A stretch of DNA of 64,000 nucleotides from Prorocentrum cordatum (lineage: Eukaryota > Sar > Dinophyceae > Prorocentrales > Prorocentraceae): the NCBI GenBank assembly GCA_963575745.1, contig CAUYUJ010011226.1, positions 271,006 to 335,005 of the forward strand, read 5' to 3'. The stretch's first letter is position 1; every line of letters starts with the position of its first letter. Shown piece by piece: positions 61,621 through 64,000 of this stretch. Position numbers and translations under genes: made by a program. The notes under the pieces are model-generated. The model was given only the letters and a program-made list of their open reading frames with translations, did no database searches and was not told the origin of the DNA.

Positions 61621-63563
61621 ATTAGCCTGGCGAAGGACCCAACCATATGCAGTTGTGAATGCCGCAATTGTGCTGGGTGGTGGCGGACGCATGCGGGCGG
61701 TGCCACTGGGACCTTCGGTGGAGCTCCCTATGGGGCCACGAAACGCTGTACTGGGTGGGTGAGACGCGGTCAGCAAGGGCTGTGCTGCGTGGTGGCGGAC
61801 GCATGCGAGCGGTGCCACTGGGACCTTCGGTGGAGCTCCCTATGGGGCCACGAAACGCTGTACTGGGTGGGTGAAACGCAGGCAGGGAGCAAGGGCTGTG
61901 CAGGGTGGTGGCGGACGCATGCGGGCGGTGCCGCTGGGACCTTTGGTGGAGCTCCCTATAGGGCTACGAAGCGCTGTTCTGGGTGGGTGAAGCGCAGGGA
62001 ACAAGGGCTGTGCTGGGTGGTGGCGGACGCAAGCGGGCAGTGCCACTGGGACCTTTGGTGGAGCCCCCTATGGGGCCACGAAACGTGCGAGGGGTGTGCC
62101 AGAATGGGGTGTGGAACCGCATGCCAGCGCAGCCACTGGGGCCTTCGGTGGAGCTCCCTATGGAGCCACGAAACGTGTGAGGGGTGTGCCGAAATGGGGG
62201 GTGGAACCGCATGCGAGCGCAGCCACTGCGGCGTTCGGTGGAGCTCCCTATGGGGCCACGAGACGTGTGAAGGGCGTGCCGAAAAAGGGGGTGGAACCGC
62301 ATGCGAGCGCAGCCACTGGGGCCTTCGGTGGAGCTCTCTATGGGGCCACGAACCGTGTGAGGGGTGTGCCGAAATGGGGGGGGAACCACATGCGAGCGCA
62401 GCCACTGGGGCGTTCGGTGGAGCTCCCCATGGAGCCACCCACGAAGCGTGTGAGGGGTGTGCCGAAATGGGGGGTGGAACCGCATGCGGGCGCAGCCACT
62501 GGGGCCTTCGGTGGAGCTCCCTATGGGGCCACGAAACGTGTGAGGGGTGTGCCAGAATGGGGGGTGGAACCGCATGCGGGCGCAGCCACTGGGGCCTTCG
62601 GTGGAGCTCCCTATGGGGCCACGAAACGTGTGAGGGGTGTGCCAGAATGGGGGGTGGAACCGCATGCGGGCGCAGCCACTGGGGCCTTCGGTGGAGCTCC
62701 CTATGGGGCCACGAAACGTGTGAGGGGTGTGCCAGAATGGGGGGTGGAACCGCATGCGGGCGCAGCCACTGGGGCCTTCGGTGGAGCTCCCTATGGGGCC
62801 ACGAAACGTGTGAGGGGTGTGCCAGAATGGGGGGTGGAACCGCATGCGGGCGCAGCCACTGGGGCCTTCGGTGGAGCTCCCTATGGGGCCACGAAACGTG
62901 TGAGGGGTGTGCCAGAATGGGGGGTGGAACCGCATGCGGGCGCAGCCACTGGGGCCTTCGGTGGAGCTCCCTATGGGGCCACGAACGTGTGACAGAATGG
63001 GGGGTGGAACCGCATGCGGGCGCAGCCACTGGGGCCTTCGGTGGAGCTCCCTATGGGGCCACGAAACGTGTGAGGGGTGTGCCAGAATGGGGGGTGGAAC
63101 CGCATGCGGGCGCAGCCACTGGGGCCTTCGGTGGAGCTCCCTATGGGGCCACGAAACGTGTGAGGGGTGTGCCAGAATGGGGGGTGGAACCGCATGCGGG
63201 CGCAGCCACTGGGGCCTTCGGTGGAGCTCCCTATGGGGCCACGAAACGTGTGAGGGGTGTGCCAGAATGGGGGGTGGAACCGCATGCGGGCGCAGCCACT
63301 GGGGCCTTCGGTGGAGCTCCCTATGGGGCCACGAAACGTGTGAGGGGTGTGCCAGAATGGGGGGTGGAACCGCATGCGGGCGCAGCCACTGGGGCCTTCG
63401 GTGGAGCTCCCTATGGGGCCACGAAGCGTGTGAGGGGTGTGTCAGAATTGGTGTGGGAGGGGGAGGAGGGGGGAGGAAGGGGAGGAGGAGGAAGGAGGAG
63501 GAAGGAGAAACGCGGGGCGACGTCTCTTCAAAACGAGGACCCAACACCACAGGATGGTTGGGG
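61621..63563 (-). mobile_element. Satellite-carrying element, copy D (inverted)
   Basis: Read on the minus strand: left end CCCCAACCATCCTGTGGTGT then TGGGTCCTCGTTTTGAAGAG ACGTCGCCCCGCG (63563-63511), a TCC/TTC tract (63510-63455), the array (63430-61670) and right end CACAACTGCATATGGTTGGG TCCTTCGCCAGGCTAATT (61658-61621). Both ends match copies A and B. Copy D also lies inside the larger inverted arrangement at 59.4-64 kb. Confidence 0.65.
61670..63430 (-). repeat. 90-bp and 112-bp satellite array (array of copy D)
   Basis: From 62080 to 63430 units are 90 bp (CTATGGGGCC landmarks at 62521, 62611, 62701 and onward); many neighbouring units are identical over their length. At 61670-62080 the units are 112-117 bp and match copy A. 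One unit near 62990 is shortened (GTGTGACAGAATGG). 90 bp is divisible by three, so frames of 761 codons (+, 61597-63882) and 553 codons (-, 61964-63625) stay open; I do not call them genes. Confidence 0.95.
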
Positions 63564-63589
63564 AAAAAACAGGGTTCTGCCGCGTCCGC

Positions 63590-63790
63590 GCGCACGACGA
63601 CTACGAGCGACGAGCGACAAGCCACGGGCGACGACGACGACGACGAAGATTGCGGACCAGACTCCTGTGCGGATTCCTACGCGGACACCTACGCGTATCC
63701 ATGTGCGCGCGGCGGCAGTGCCCGGAGCATACTGGGGGGGGGAGCGTTACGTCATGAGGGGGGGGAGCGGGGGCCATGACGCCCGTCATG
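63590..63790 (-). repeat. ATGACGTAACG/poly-C block, outer arm partner
   Basis: Contains GCGACGAGCGACAAGC, GACGACGACGACGACGAAG, GGGGGAGCGTTACGTCATGA, G-runs and CCATGACGCCCGTCATG. Reverse complement, with indels, of 59575-59720. Confidence 0.7.
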
Positions 63791-63811
63791 CCCCAAGCAA
63801 GAAAGACACGG

Positions 63812-64000
63812 TCTTTAAGGTCGATCGTGAAGCCGATAGTGAAGTTGATTCAGCGAGATCGATCGTGCGATCGCTCGGGTGATCTGTAGTGAGATCGATT
63901 AAAGGGAGTAGATAATGTGATCATTTGTGGGATCGACAATTAAATAGATAATGAGATCGGTAGAAATATGGGTAATCAAATGGATAATGAGACCGATCGA
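63812..64000 (+). repeat. GATC-rich 12-bp array, third locus (runs off the window)
   Basis: GTCGATCGTGAAGCCGATAG, then GATCGATCGTGCGATCG and more decayed GATAATGAGATCG units to the end. It stands outside the 63590-63790 block, as the 59430 array stands outside the 59575 block. Confidence 0.8.

Noticed and set aside
61597-63882. 761-codon plus-strand open frame, the longest in the window
   Set aside because: It runs across the 112/90-bp satellite. 90 is divisible by three, and the opposite strand (553 codons) and a second plus frame (298 and 290 codons) are open over the same units.

Overview
The window reads as nuclear DNA of a dinoflagellate-type protist. No bacterial operons, ribosome-binding sites, tRNA or rRNA genes are visible, and no intact long gene survives on either strand. 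Recognisable protein-coding DNA is almost all decayed retroelement, in families I associate with dinoflagellate genomes: Ty1/copia with a 'CDTRDLSADGHTKG' RNase H tail, a LINE C-terminus with zinc knuckle plus RNase H, and an RT-RNase H-tyrosine recombinase-methyltransferase element. The rest is tandem and dispersed repeats, microsatellites and long GGA/TCC tracts. The taxon is inferred from family resemblance and was not tested by search.

Layout. 0.1-1.6 kb: retroelement coding remnant (-). 1.6-7.2 kb: no recognised gene. 7.3-16.8 kb: a Ty1/copia-type LTR element on the minus strand, with matching LTR blocks at 16.49-16.78 and 7.31-7.58 kb, gag-like sequence at 14.1-16.1 kb and an RNase H tail at 7.70-7.99 kb. 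A 5'-truncated LINE end lies inside it at 8.0-9.1 kb, and a second related tail lies in inverted orientation at 9.8-9.9 kb. 18.5-27 kb: successive minisatellites (12-bp GATC-rich, 12-bp TATGGTCTCCCG, 21-bp, 92-94-bp, about 152-bp). 28.3 kb: a possible sulfotransferase exon (-). 30.0-34.9 kb: the RT/RNase H/tyrosine recombinase/methyltransferase element (-), broken by frameshifts and stops, with His at the place of the recombinase tyrosine. 36.5-38.3 kb: a gag-like ORF (-).

40.6-64 kb holds the most unusual content. Four copies of one structured repeat (40.64-43.99, 48.96-49.78, 50.73-50.99 and, inverted, 61.62-63.56 kb) share a conserved left end followed by a pyrimidine tract, then a tandem array. 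Three of them also share a conserved right end. The array core is common to all, but unit length is 112 bp in the first copy, 77 bp in the second, and 112 then 90 bp in the inverted one. The copies look like a mobile or recombining unit that carries its own satellite. At 59.4-64 kb GATC arrays, ATGACGTAACG/poly-C blocks and 24-bp GC-rich arrays are arranged as nested inverted pairs around an AGCTTTAGCTTA array. A 159-bp satellite (57.48-58.92 kb) carries a GGAAGT-TCAGGCGGGAGC module that recurs in several unrelated arrays.

No pathway can be assembled. The biology here is repeat and retroelement turnover. Long open frames over the satellites (up to 761 codons) result from unit lengths divisible by three and are not called as genes.
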